Origin: an uncultured Collinsella sp.
GTDB lineage: Bacteria; Actinomycetota; Coriobacteriia; Coriobacteriales; Coriobacteriaceae
Direction of reading: 5' to 3'
Length of the DNA: 21,712 nucleotides
Assembly: GCA_900554595.1 (NCBI GenBank)
Contig: USHZ01000011.1
Coordinates: forward strand, 1-21,712
Shown: positions 1-5,649 of the stretch, in pieces
Numbering within the stretch: the stretch's first letter is position 1
Layout: every line of letters starts with the position of its first letter
Made by a program: the position numbers and the translations under genes
Notes under the pieces: model-generated
Seen by the model: only the letters and a program-made list of their open reading frames with translations
What the model was told of the DNA's origin: nothing
The model's database searches: none

Positions 1-36
1 ATAGTCGCGGATGCTGCCCATGAGGGTTTTAATCAT
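1..36 (-). CDS. Start of a probable ABC exporter subunit (partial, runs off window)
   Basis: Only the first 12 codons are inside the window. They read MIKTLMGSIRDY, with the ATG at 36-34 overlapping the stop codon of the upstream MarR gene by 8 bases (ATGATTAA), which indicates translational coupling. This N-terminus resembles that of fused membrane/ATPase ABC exporters commonly encoded after a MarR regulator, but 12 residues cannot prove it. A second in-frame ATG lies at 21-19. The family call is an inference from the short N-terminus and the context. Confidence 0.4.
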   Translation of the reverse strand, partial: MIKTLMGSIRDY

Positions 37-535
37 CCAGTTCCTCCCAGGTTACGCGGATTTTATCGAGCATTTCGGCGAGGTCCTCGCGCTCGTCATG
101 GGTGAGCGCGCTAAAGGCCTGCTCTCTAAAGCGAATGCGGGCCGCCTGCTCTACGTGGGCCTTTTCCCATCCCGCTTCGGTCAGGCGAATGGTGAGCTGC
201 CGCCGGTCTTTGGGATTGCGGCTGCGCTCGATAAGGCCGGCGCATTCGATCTTGGAGAGAATCTCGGAAAGCGAACCGGGCTTAAGATCAAAGTGCAGGC
301 CTAGTTCCTGCTGTGACATCTCGCCGTTTGGCTGCTTGGCGAGCAAGCAGACGATGGGGGCCTTTCCCGAGGCGCCGCCGCCGTGAAAGTGCAGAAAGTG
401 GCCGCAGAAGCCCAGCCCGTTTAGGATGTGCTTGGCGAGCGCGTCTGATTGGGACTGTGCCGCGGGCGCATCTGCGGGTTCATGGGGGTCGCCGCCCGGC
501 GTGTGGGGGCAGAGGCCGATGTGGTCATCGCACAT
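29..535 (-). CDS. MarR-family transcriptional regulator
   Basis: A 168-residue winged-helix regulator. The central region (about residues 50-125) has the MarR helix-turn-helix layout: a Q-Q-E-L-G-L-H-F-D-L recognition-helix region, then SEILSKIECAGLIERSRNP and the wing DRRQLTIRLTEAG. The N-terminus is a His/Pro/Gly-rich extension (residues 1-30) followed by a glycine-rich HFHGGGASGK segment that is unusual for the family. I chose the ATG at 535 because AAAGGAG lies 6 bases upstream; an ATG 33 bases further upstream has no ribosome site. It overlaps the next gene on the same strand, so it probably controls that exporter and itself. A promoter with an inverted repeat lies directly upstream (552-614), which fits autorepression. 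Confidence 0.9.
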   Translation of the reverse strand: MCDDHIGLCPHTPGGDPHEPADAPAAQSQSDALAKHILNGLGFCGHFLHFHGGGASGKAPIVCLLAKQPNGEMSQQELGLHFDLKPGSLSEILSKIECAGLIERSRNPKDRRQLTIRLTEAGWEKAHVEQAARIRFREQAFSALTHDEREDLAEMLDKIRVTWEELDD

Positions 536-551
536 GGTGTCGCTCCTTTCT

Positions 552-614
552 TTAGTTAGGTAGTGCAATTGTTTTGTGCCTAACTAATTTAGGAGTGCAA
601 GAAATAAATGTCAA
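552..614 (-). promoter_or_regulatory. MarR gene promoter with overlapping inverted-repeat operator
   Basis: On the minus strand there is a perfect -35 TTGACA (614-609), a 17-base spacer and a -10 TAAATT (591-586). An inverted repeat, TTAGTTAGG (552-560) and CCTAACTAA (579-587), lies just downstream; its promoter-proximal arm overlaps the -10 by two bases. Bound repressor would block the polymerase, so this is a likely autoregulatory site for the MarR protein encoded immediately downstream. The sequence is seen directly; the choice of protein is inferred. Confidence 0.75.
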
Positions 615-631
615 GGTACCAAACTTATTAA

Positions 632-853
632 GTTACGGCGTTTTGCCAAACGCCGTAACCGCTCGACGCTGCAAACGTTCCTAGGCGGCAATCTGGCGTT
701 CAATCGTCGGGCATGGCCACAAGGCCTATGCCCTCCTCTTTCACGCCACCTTGCTCGCTTAGGAACGCTTTCGCTGTCCGTCCTCAACATGTGATTCCGC
801 CACGGTCCGCTTCGGTGCATGTGATCCCTTGGGGACGGAGGAAAAGGGATCAC
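632..853. other. Hairpin cluster in a non-coding stretch (candidate structured RNA or repeat cassette)
   Basis: Three consecutive foldbacks occupy this stretch. At 632-659 a perfect 12-bp stem (GTTACGGCGTTT) closes a 4-base loop. At 676-767 a long interrupted hairpin forms: 13 bp (676-688 with 755-767, two G-U pairs), CAA/TTG, 6 bp (694-699 with 743-748), then GGGCAT + GGCC closing an ACAA loop at 719-722. At 821-853 a perfect 10-bp stem, GTGATCCCTT/AAGGGATCAC, has a 13-base loop. No convincing reading frame covers the region; the weak minus-strand frame at 611-892 has no ribosome site and follows the repeats. The transcribed strand is unknown. Confidence 0.55.
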
Positions 854-891
854 TTTGGGCTGCGATGATGCCTTTCGAAGCGGCCTTGCCA

Positions 892-1043
892 AAAACTATG
901 CCTAATTACTACGATGAATCCAGCATCGCTGACCACAACAGCTGTTTCTGAAAAAACGCAAGCTATCTACCTGCGGTTTTGTTGGAGAGAAATTCGTTGT
1001 GGTTGGAGGCGGGCGGTTAAACGTAGTAAATAGGCATAGTTTT
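892..1043. repeat. Inverted repeat pair, 22-base terminal arms with one mismatch
   Basis: The sequence at 892-913 (beginning AAAACTATGCCTA) returns inverted at 1022-1043 with 21 of 22 bases matching, separated by 108 bases. Inside the arms a further ACCACAAC sits 18 bases from each arm in both copies, so these are two diverged copies of a longer element facing each other rather than a simple stem. An AAAACGCA/TGCGgTTTT foldback lies at the centre. No open frame is present and I see no target-site duplication. The rest of the gap to 1222 shows no further feature I can support. Confidence 0.6.
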
Positions 1044-1222
1044 GAAATGGCGCTATATGAGTAGCATCAACTAGGCCGCTATGGAGCAAACAGCCCCCAT
1101 TTCGAAACCTTTCCGCAACAATTTGCCCTTCGTACCGCTCGCCTCCGCCCGCAACGCCTCCTGCGCTACACTTAGTCGCACTGTGGCGCTGCTGCGCTGT
1201 GCCCGAAACAAGGGAGACCCTC

Positions 1223-2047
1223 ATGAAGAACACTCAGCTGCTGCTGATCAACGATATGTGCGGTTACGGCAAGGTCGCGCTTTCCGCCATGCTGCCGGTG
1301 CTGTCGCACATGGGTTACCGTATCCACAATCTGCCAACGGCGCTTGTGTCCGATACGCTCAACTATCCCAAGTTCTACATCCACGACACCACGGAGTACG
1401 TGCGTCAGAGTCTTGCCATCTGGGAGGAGCTCGGCTTTGAGTTCGACGCCATCTCGACCGGCTTTATCGTGACCGAGGAAGAGACGCGTATCATCTCGGA
1501 CTTTTGCCACCGCCGCGCGCAAAAGGGCACCAAGGTGTTCGTCGACCCCATCATGGGCGACAACGGCAAGCTCTATGCGGGCGTGCCCGAGTCCACGATT
1601 GGCCTTATGCGGCACCTGCTGGAGTGCGCAGACTACGCGGTGCCCAACTACACCGAGGCCTGTCTGCTCACTGATACGCCTATTGCAGAGCAAATTACGC
1701 CCGATGAGGCCCGTGACCTTGTGGACGCCGTGCGCGAGCTGGATGCCAAATCTGTGGTCATTACGAGCGCCGTAGTCAATGGCGCGAACGCGGTTATCGG
1801 TTACGACCATGTGGCGGGGGAGTACTTTACGATTCCCTTTGAGTTCATTCCGGTCTATTTCCCGGGCACGGGCGATACGTTCTCGGCGGTGCTCGTCGGT
1901 CGCGTGATGGCCGGTTGGAGTCTGCAGCGCGCGACGTCCGATGCCATGCGTGTGGTGGCTGAGCTTATCGAGCGCAATGCCGACCAAGAGGACAAGTCGG
2001 CCGGCCTTCCCATCGAGGCCTGCCTGGATGTGATTGACCATGAGTAA
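1223..2047 (+). CDS. Pyridoxamine/pyridoxal kinase
   Basis: A 274-residue ribokinase-superfamily kinase that phosphorylates pyridoxal or pyridoxamine in the vitamin B6 salvage pathway, in the cytoplasm. The N-terminus LLINDMCGYGKVALSAMLPV is the PdxK/PdxY substrate-site region with the conserved G-x-G-K-V-A-L. The middle has FVDPIMGDNGKLY, typical of pyridoxal kinases. The C-terminal FPGTGDTFSAVL carries the anion-hole G-T-G-D with the catalytic aspartate. Length matches the family. The ATG at 1223 is preceded by AGGGAG at 6 bases; an upstream in-frame start at 1199 lacks a ribosome site. The stop overlaps the start of the next gene (ATGAGTAA), so the two are translationally coupled. Confidence 0.93.
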   Translation: MKNTQLLLINDMCGYGKVALSAMLPVLSHMGYRIHNLPTALVSDTLNYPKFYIHDTTEYVRQSLAIWEELGFEFDAISTGFIVTEEETRIISDFCHRRAQKGTKVFVDPIMGDNGKLYAGVPESTIGLMRHLLECADYAVPNYTEACLLTDTPIAEQITPDEARDLVDAVRELDAKSVVITSAVVNGANAVIGYDHVAGEYFTIPFEFIPVYFPGTGDTFSAVLVGRVMAGWSLQRATSDAMRVVAELIERNADQEDKSAGLPIEACLDVIDHE

Positions 2048-2369
2048 TGCTGGCGAGGGCGGCGTCAAGCCTGCGGGCGAGAATAGGCCGCTCGGCGCGC
2101 CGCGTGGCAAGCGTCCGCGTATCCGCGTGAGCTGCGTGGATCAGCTGGGTGCGTGCCGCTGCCACCATGGTCACAAGCCCGGCGACGTCTTCGACTTCGA
2201 CCGCGATCGCGGCAAGATGTGCGCCATGGCCTGTCACGTGGGCTTTCCCTATATCGATATCCTGCGCTATGGCGGAACCGTGCCTGGCAACGAGCCCGGC
2301 ACGGCAAAGTTCTGCTGCCCCGAAGTCGATACACTGAACGTCTGGCTTGCCGAGATCGTAGACGAATAG
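2040..2369 (+). CDS. TIGR04076-type small Cys-rich protein
   Basis: A 109-residue soluble protein of unknown function. After a basic, Pro/Gly-rich lead of about 28 residues it shows the pattern of the TIGR04076 family: a beta-strand IRVSCVDQ, then a Cys/His cluster (CRCHHGHKPGD), K-M-C-A-M-A-C, an ILRYGG segment and a late CC pair (FCCPEVDT). The cysteine spacing suggests metal binding or redox chemistry, but no activity is known to me. The ATG at 2040 overlaps the kinase stop by 8 bases; an in-frame TTG two codons earlier is the alternative. Co-translation with the B6 kinase is clear, but a functional link is not demonstrated. Confidence 0.75.
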   Translation: MSNAGEGGVKPAGENRPLGAPRGKRPRIRVSCVDQLGACRCHHGHKPGDVFDFDRDRGKMCAMACHVGFPYIDILRYGGTVPGNEPGTAKFCCPEVDTLNVWLAEIVDE

Positions 2370-2370
2370 T

Positions 2371-2494
2371 CGAGCGTGGATTTTCTCCCGCCGAGATGAT
2401 GAGCGTGGATAATCTCCCGTTTAGAGCGCCGTTTCGCGCTCGAAGTGGGAGATTGTCCACGCTCAATTTGTATGCGGGAGAAAATCCACGCTCG
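2371..2494. repeat. Triply nested palindrome between convergent genes
   Basis: Outer arms 2371-2391 and 2474-2494 pair perfectly over 21 bases. Inside, 2401-2418 pairs with 2447-2464 over 18 bases with a single G-U. Inside that, GAGCGC (2424-2429) pairs with GCGCTC (2436-2441). Outer and inner arms share GAGCGTGGAT, so the four arms can also pair in alternative ways. It starts one base after the stop of the TIGR04076 gene, ends 46 bases before the stop of the opposing phosphatase gene, and is followed by GTTTTAT, so it can act as a transcription terminator. Its size and internal repetition suggest a mobile or dispersed repeat element. Confidence 0.75.
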
Positions 2495-2539
2495 TTTTAT
2501 ACCGATGGCGTGGCCCGTATATCCGCGCCGCTCGAGTGC

Positions 2540-2986
2540 CTACAGCTGCTCGAGCATAGCGGTGCAACCGGCGAGCACATCGCGGTAGGTGGCATCGAAA
2601 TTGCCGGTGTACCAGGGGTCGGCTACGTCGCCGGGGCGATCGGTCCAATCGAGCAAGCGCGAGATCTTGCCATCGGGGTCCTTGCCAAAGATGCGGTATA
2701 GGCCGCGGGCGTTTTCATCGTCCATATAGACAATGTGATCCCAGTTGCCATACTCCGCGCGACGCACCTGACGTGCGCGATGTGCGACGACGGGAATTCC
2801 GACCTCGCGTAGCTTGGCAACGGTACCGTGGTGCGGCGGGTTGCCAATCTCCTCAGTTGAGGTCGCGGCGGAATCGATGACAAACTCCGCCTCGCGCCCG
2901 GCGCGGCGCACGAGCTCGGTAAACACCGACTCAGCCATCGTCGAGCGGCAGATGTTGCCGTGGCAGATAAAAAGAATGCGTTGCAT
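2540..2986 (-). CDS. Low-molecular-weight protein tyrosine phosphatase
   Basis: A 148-residue cytoplasmic phosphatase. The P-loop CHGNICRS at residues 8-15 is the C-x5-R signature, with nucleophile Cys8 and Arg14. The general acid lies in DPW at 123-125. Length is typical. Family members dephosphorylate phosphotyrosine on bacterial kinases or other targets; no cognate tyrosine kinase lies in this window. The start at 2986 has AAGGAA about 7 bases upstream; nine in-frame codons further upstream lack a site. It lies downstream of the MFS gene on the same strand, separated by 81 bases containing a hexanucleotide tandem repeat, so co-transcription is possible. Confidence 0.93.
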   Translation of the reverse strand: MQRILFICHGNICRSTMAESVFTELVRRAGREAEFVIDSAATSTEEIGNPPHHGTVAKLREVGIPVVAHRARQVRRAEYGNWDHIVYMDDENARGLYRIFGKDPDGKISRLLDWTDRPGDVADPWYTGNFDATYRDVLAGCTAMLEQL

Positions 2987-3029
2987 GAGCGGTTTCCTTT
3001 CGATCGTCATCATCGAGCTCGAGTATTGC

Positions 3030-3071
3030 GTCTACGTCTACGTCTACGTCTACGTCTACGTCTACGCCTAC
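3030..3071. repeat. Hexanucleotide microsatellite (GTCTAC)6 plus one variant unit
   Basis: Six perfect GTCTAC units run from 3030 to 3065, then one GCCTAC unit from 3066 to 3071. The last unit overlaps the stop codon of the MFS gene (TAG on the minus strand at 3070-3068). The tract occupies about half of the spacer between the MFS gene and the phosphatase start. Slipped-strand changes would alter the spacer length in steps of six without changing the MFS reading frame. Confidence 0.95.
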
Positions 3072-4297
3072 GCCCGCTTGCGCTCCCAGCGAGCCAACTT
3101 AATCGTCACCAGCGTGAGCGCCCAGGCCACAAGCGAGAACGCGGCACCAACCGCGCCAACGTAGGCAATGCCAACTCCGCTTACCACGGCGCCGCCCACT
3201 GCGGTGCCAAACGAGATGCCGACGTTAAACGCCATGGGCTCAACCGAACTTGCGAGTACCATCGACTTGGGATGGCGGTTGCGTGCCACGTCCATAAAGT
3301 GCGTGATGCACGACACCGAGAACAGGTACATGAGCAACGCCAAGCTAAAGACAAAGACCAGCGCGAGCGGCATGGTGCCGCCCACGGCAAACAGCCCGAG
3401 TAACGCCGCAGCCTGCAGTACAAACGTCACAAGCAGTGCCTTCATGCCAAAACGCGCGTCGATCCATCCGCCCAAGATGTTCGAGATCAGGCAGAACACG
3501 CCGTAGGCCATAAGCGTGGTGCTCGCCTGAACGGTGCCCATGCCCAGCACCTGCTCTAGATAAGGCGTCACGTAGCCGTAGAATACGTAGACCGACCCCA
3601 CGCCAAACAAAAAGATGAGCATGCCGGTGATGATGCTCGGTTCGCGTAGAAGCCCCGCCTGCTCGCGAAAGGTGGCAGGCTCGTCGGTTTGCCCAGCGCG
3701 CGGCATAAACGCCACGAGCGCTCCGCAGATCAAAACGGCAAAGGTAAGTGTGCCGTACATGGCCACGTGCCAATCGAGCGTGTCGGCCACAAACTTGCCG
3801 ATCGAAGTGACAAAGACCATTGCCACGGAAAACGCACCGTACACGACAGAGATGGCAAGCGAGGTTTGCTGCGGGGACAGCAGCTCGGGGATGTACGTCA
3901 CACCCACGGCGAGCAGTGCGCCCGAGACGGAGCCCAGGACAATGCGCGAGATAAACAGTACCTGGAAGTTGGGCGCCAACGCCATGACCAGGTTGCCGAG
4001 CACAAAGACGATGCTGTAGCACACGAGCAGCTGGTAGCGGCGGAATCGCCCCGTGCTGAGCGCAAGCACCGGCGTGGCGATAGCGTAGACGAGCGCGAAC
4101 ACGCTGATGAGCTGACCCGCGGTGGCAAGCGATACGCCGAGTTCCGTTGCCAAGTCGCTTTCGATGCCGATGACCACGAACTCGGAGCAGCCGAGCGAGA
4201 ATCCCAACAGCACGAGCAGCGCCAGGCAGAGCTTGGTGCGCGCGGGGGAGAGCGCGGTGGCGGTTGATTTACTTTTAGACGTGGTTGCGGCGGTCAA
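3068..4297 (-). CDS. MFS transporter, DHA1-type exporter
   Basis: A 409-residue integral membrane protein with about 12 hydrophobic helices in the two-bundle MFS layout. Helix 1 contains GFSLGCSEFVVIGI, resembling the AraJ/PbuE-like drug or metabolite exporters. The loop between helices 2 and 3 is STGRFRRYQLL, the degenerate family A-motif. A loop of about 30 residues (PRAGQTDEPATFREQ) separates the halves. The substrate cannot be read from the sequence. I prefer the TTG start at 4297, which has TGGAG 7 bases upstream; a longer frame starts with TTG at 4345 without a ribosome site. The C-terminal ARWERKRA ends inside the hexanucleotide repeat. It is divergent from the LpdD/IDI fusion gene. 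Confidence 0.88.
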   Translation of the reverse strand: MTAATTSKSKSTATALSPARTKLCLALLVLLGFSLGCSEFVVIGIESDLATELGVSLATAGQLISVFALVYAIATPVLALSTGRFRRYQLLVCYSIVFVLGNLVMALAPNFQVLFISRIVLGSVSGALLAVGVTYIPELLSPQQTSLAISVVYGAFSVAMVFVTSIGKFVADTLDWHVAMYGTLTFAVLICGALVAFMPRAGQTDEPATFREQAGLLREPSIITGMLIFLFGVGSVYVFYGYVTPYLEQVLGMGTVQASTTLMAYGVFCLISNILGGWIDARFGMKALLVTFVLQAAALLGLFAVGGTMPLALVFVFSLALLMYLFSVSCITHFMDVARNRHPKSMVLASSVEPMAFNVGISFGTAVGGAVVSGVGIAYVGAVGAAFSLVAWALTLVTIKLARWERKRA

Positions 4298-4356
4298 GGT
4301 TGTCACTCCAATGTCGCATGAATAAGCGGGATTCAATCCCTGCAACTCTAACAGAA

Positions 4357-4385
4357 TGTGTCAGGTGCCTGCCCCCTTTGTCGCA
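4357..4385. repeat. Possible relic of the dispersed CAAAGGG element
   Basis: TGTGTCAGGTGCCTG followed by CCCCCTTTGTCGCA resembles the CCCTTTGTCACA half of the elements at 10306, 11778 and 13731. It contributes the TTTGTC that forms the possible -35 of the downstream gene. Assignment is weak because only one arm is recognisable. Confidence 0.35.
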
Positions 4386-4424
4386 GGCTGCGCTTGCCTG
4401 TATAGTCGCAATACAGGTGAAAAT
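4378..4424 (+). promoter_or_regulatory. Promoter/operator of the LpdD-IDI fusion gene
   Basis: A dyad CCTGTAT-N7-ATACAGG (4397-4403, 4411-4417) lies 42 bases before the start codon. Two promoter readings are possible: TTGTCG (4378) - 17 bases - TATAGT (4401), with the dyad over the -10; or TTGCCT (4394) - 19 bases - GAAAAT (4419), with the dyad centred in a long spacer, the usual MerR-regulated layout. The segment 4391-4417 recurs before the permease gene at 5532-5558. Confidence 0.6.
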
Positions 4425-4458
4425 GGTCTCAGGTACATTACGGGCGACAGGAGATCCC

Positions 4459-5406
4459 ATGGGTATGCACACGACAAAGGTTGCAGTGGGCGAGGGCAAG
4501 TTTGCGCTCGAGGCCCAGCTGACGGTGACGCCGCGGGGCATGGTGGTGTACGCCTGCTCGCCGGAGTTCGCGCACCTGGGCGCCACGGCGCAGGCCATTC
4601 CGCGCCCCGAGCCCGGTCGCACGGCGACGGTGAGCATCCTGGCCGTTCCGTGCCATCGCGACGAGATTCCAGCGCACGATATCGCGGCGGCGCTGGCCAC
4701 GCGCTTTGGCGTGCCGGTCGTTGCAAGCACGGGTTTTCATGTTGAACAGGCGAGCGGGGACGACCTGCAGCGCGTGCTCGACACCACCAAGGAGCTCATC
4801 GCCGCGCTCGAGGAAGCCGCAGCCCGTATTCTGCGCGCCGGTTGGGATGAGGGCGGTGCGGGCGCCGAGGTCGTGGCGGTCGATGCCGCGACCGGCGAGG
4901 CGCTTGGTCCTGTCGACCGCATCGATGCCCATGTCGGCGAGGGCATCCTGCATCAGGCATTTCTGACGCTTTTGGTCGAGGGCCGGGGCGAAGACGCGCG
5001 CCTGCTGCTCTGTCGTCGCAGTCCGCTCAAACGCCTGTGGGGCGGGGTGCTGGCCGATGGCTGTGCCGGCCATCCGCTCCCCGGGGAGGACGTTGTCGCC
5101 GCGACGGCGCGCCGCATCAACGAAGAGCTTGGCATCACGCGCGAGCCCGATCAGCTCAAGCACCTCGGACACGTGGTGTACCGCGAGGACCACGGCGACG
5201 GCCGTTGCGAGTGCGAATGGTGCGAGGTGTTCGCAGCCCATGTTGAGCCGGGCGAGCTGCATATCAACCAAGCGGAGATCTCGGAGGTGCGCCGCGTGGC
5301 CCCGTCCGAGCTCGACGGCTATCTGCAGGGTCACCCCGAGCAGCTGGCCCCCTGGCTCCGCGAGGCCCTCAGCGACCCGTCCATCCGTACGGCCCTCGCC
5401 ATGTAA
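4459..5406 (+). CDS. Fusion: LpdD-like domain + IPP isomerase/Nudix domain
   Basis: A 315-residue two-domain protein. Residues 4-118 look like an LpdD-type domain (VTPRGMVVYACSPEFAHLGA, AIPRPEPGRTATVSILAVP, GVPVVASTGFHVE), the small partner seen in gallate-decarboxylase clusters. Residues 135-300 match type I isopentenyl-diphosphate isomerase. The equivalents of E. coli His25/His32 are His158/His165, of His69 is His205, and of Glu114/Glu116 are Glu251/Glu253 (ECEWCEVFAA). The Nudix box G-x5-E-x7-R-R-I-N-E-E-L-G-I starts at Gly204. The catalytic Cys67 position is Ala203, with a Cys at 202. The ATG at 4459 has AGGAG 5 bases upstream. Neighbouring UbiX uses dimethylallyl phosphate, so the fold would suit supplying that donor as isomerase or hydrolase; this is inference. 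Confidence 0.85.
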   Translation: MGMHTTKVAVGEGKFALEAQLTVTPRGMVVYACSPEFAHLGATAQAIPRPEPGRTATVSILAVPCHRDEIPAHDIAAALATRFGVPVVASTGFHVEQASGDDLQRVLDTTKELIAALEEAAARILRAGWDEGGAGAEVVAVDAATGEALGPVDRIDAHVGEGILHQAFLTLLVEGRGEDARLLLCRRSPLKRLWGGVLADGCAGHPLPGEDVVAATARRINEELGITREPDQLKHLGHVVYREDHGDGRCECEWCEVFAAHVEPGELHINQAEISEVRRVAPSELDGYLQGHPEQLAPWLREALSDPSIRTALAM

Positions 5407-5407
5407 T

Positions 5408-5426
5408 AAAGGTACAGTCCCTTTGC
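5408..5426. repeat. Degenerate copy of the AAAGGGACAGTCCCTTT element
   Basis: AAAGGTACAGTCCCTTTGC starts 1 base after the stop codon of the fusion gene. It differs from the clean copy at 13733-13755 by one base in the AAAGGGACAGTCCCTTTG core and by the loss of the outer arms. Confidence 0.5.
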
Positions 5427-5433
5427 CATATCC

Positions 5434-5498
5434 AAACCGTCACAACATTCGATGAAAATCTCGAAAACGAGGAAAAGCGTCGAATGTTGTGACGGTTT
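5434..5498 (+). terminator. Long hairpin with T-run after the fusion gene
   Basis: Arms 5434-5452 (AAACCGTCACAACATTCGA) and 5480-5498 pair perfectly over 19 bases. The 27-base loop contains a second small stem, CTCG-AAAA-CGAG. Five Ts at 5496-5500 follow the GC pairs, so on the plus strand it can terminate transcription of the upstream gene. The length and perfection of the stem exceed what a terminator needs and suggest a dispersed element. Confidence 0.7.
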
Positions 5499-5531
5499 TT
5501 GTCCAGGGGATCGCTTCCCATCCAAAAATCC

Positions 5532-5558
5532 CGCTTGACTGTATTGCCGCAACACAGC
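5532..5558 (+). promoter_or_regulatory. Second copy of the shared operator, before the permease
   Basis: This 27-base segment matches 4391-4417 at 22 positions. It has the same TTGaCTGTAT start (TTGACT is a good -35) and the same dyad spacing, CTGTAT-N7-ACACAG, with one arm base changed. No clear -10 follows at 17-19 bases, so the start point is uncertain. It lies 91 bases before the permease start codon. Confidence 0.55.
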
Positions 5559-5649
5559 GCAACGTAAGAGGTGTCCGATAACGGGCGCCCCTTTTTAAGT
5601 GGCAACGCGGCTACGAATCCGGAGCGCCCCCAACAAGAAAGGTGGGGAG

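Noticed and set aside
611..892. 93-codon minus-strand frame in the 536-1222 gap
   Set aside because: Arg-rich sequence without a ribosome site; the bases are explained by the hairpins at 632-853.
1172..2110. 312-codon open frame on the minus strand
   Set aside because: Antisense to the pyridoxamine kinase, with no recognisable domain.
3030..3071. Possible CRISPR-like array
   Set aside because: The units are 6 bases in direct tandem without spacers, so it is a microsatellite.
5059..5140. Plain Nudix hydrolase annotation for the fusion's C-terminal domain
   Set aside because: The two N-terminal His ligands, the W-G-G-V and A-G-H-P block and the E-x-E-W-C-x-V-F block follow IPP isomerase specifically, although hydrolase activity remains possible.
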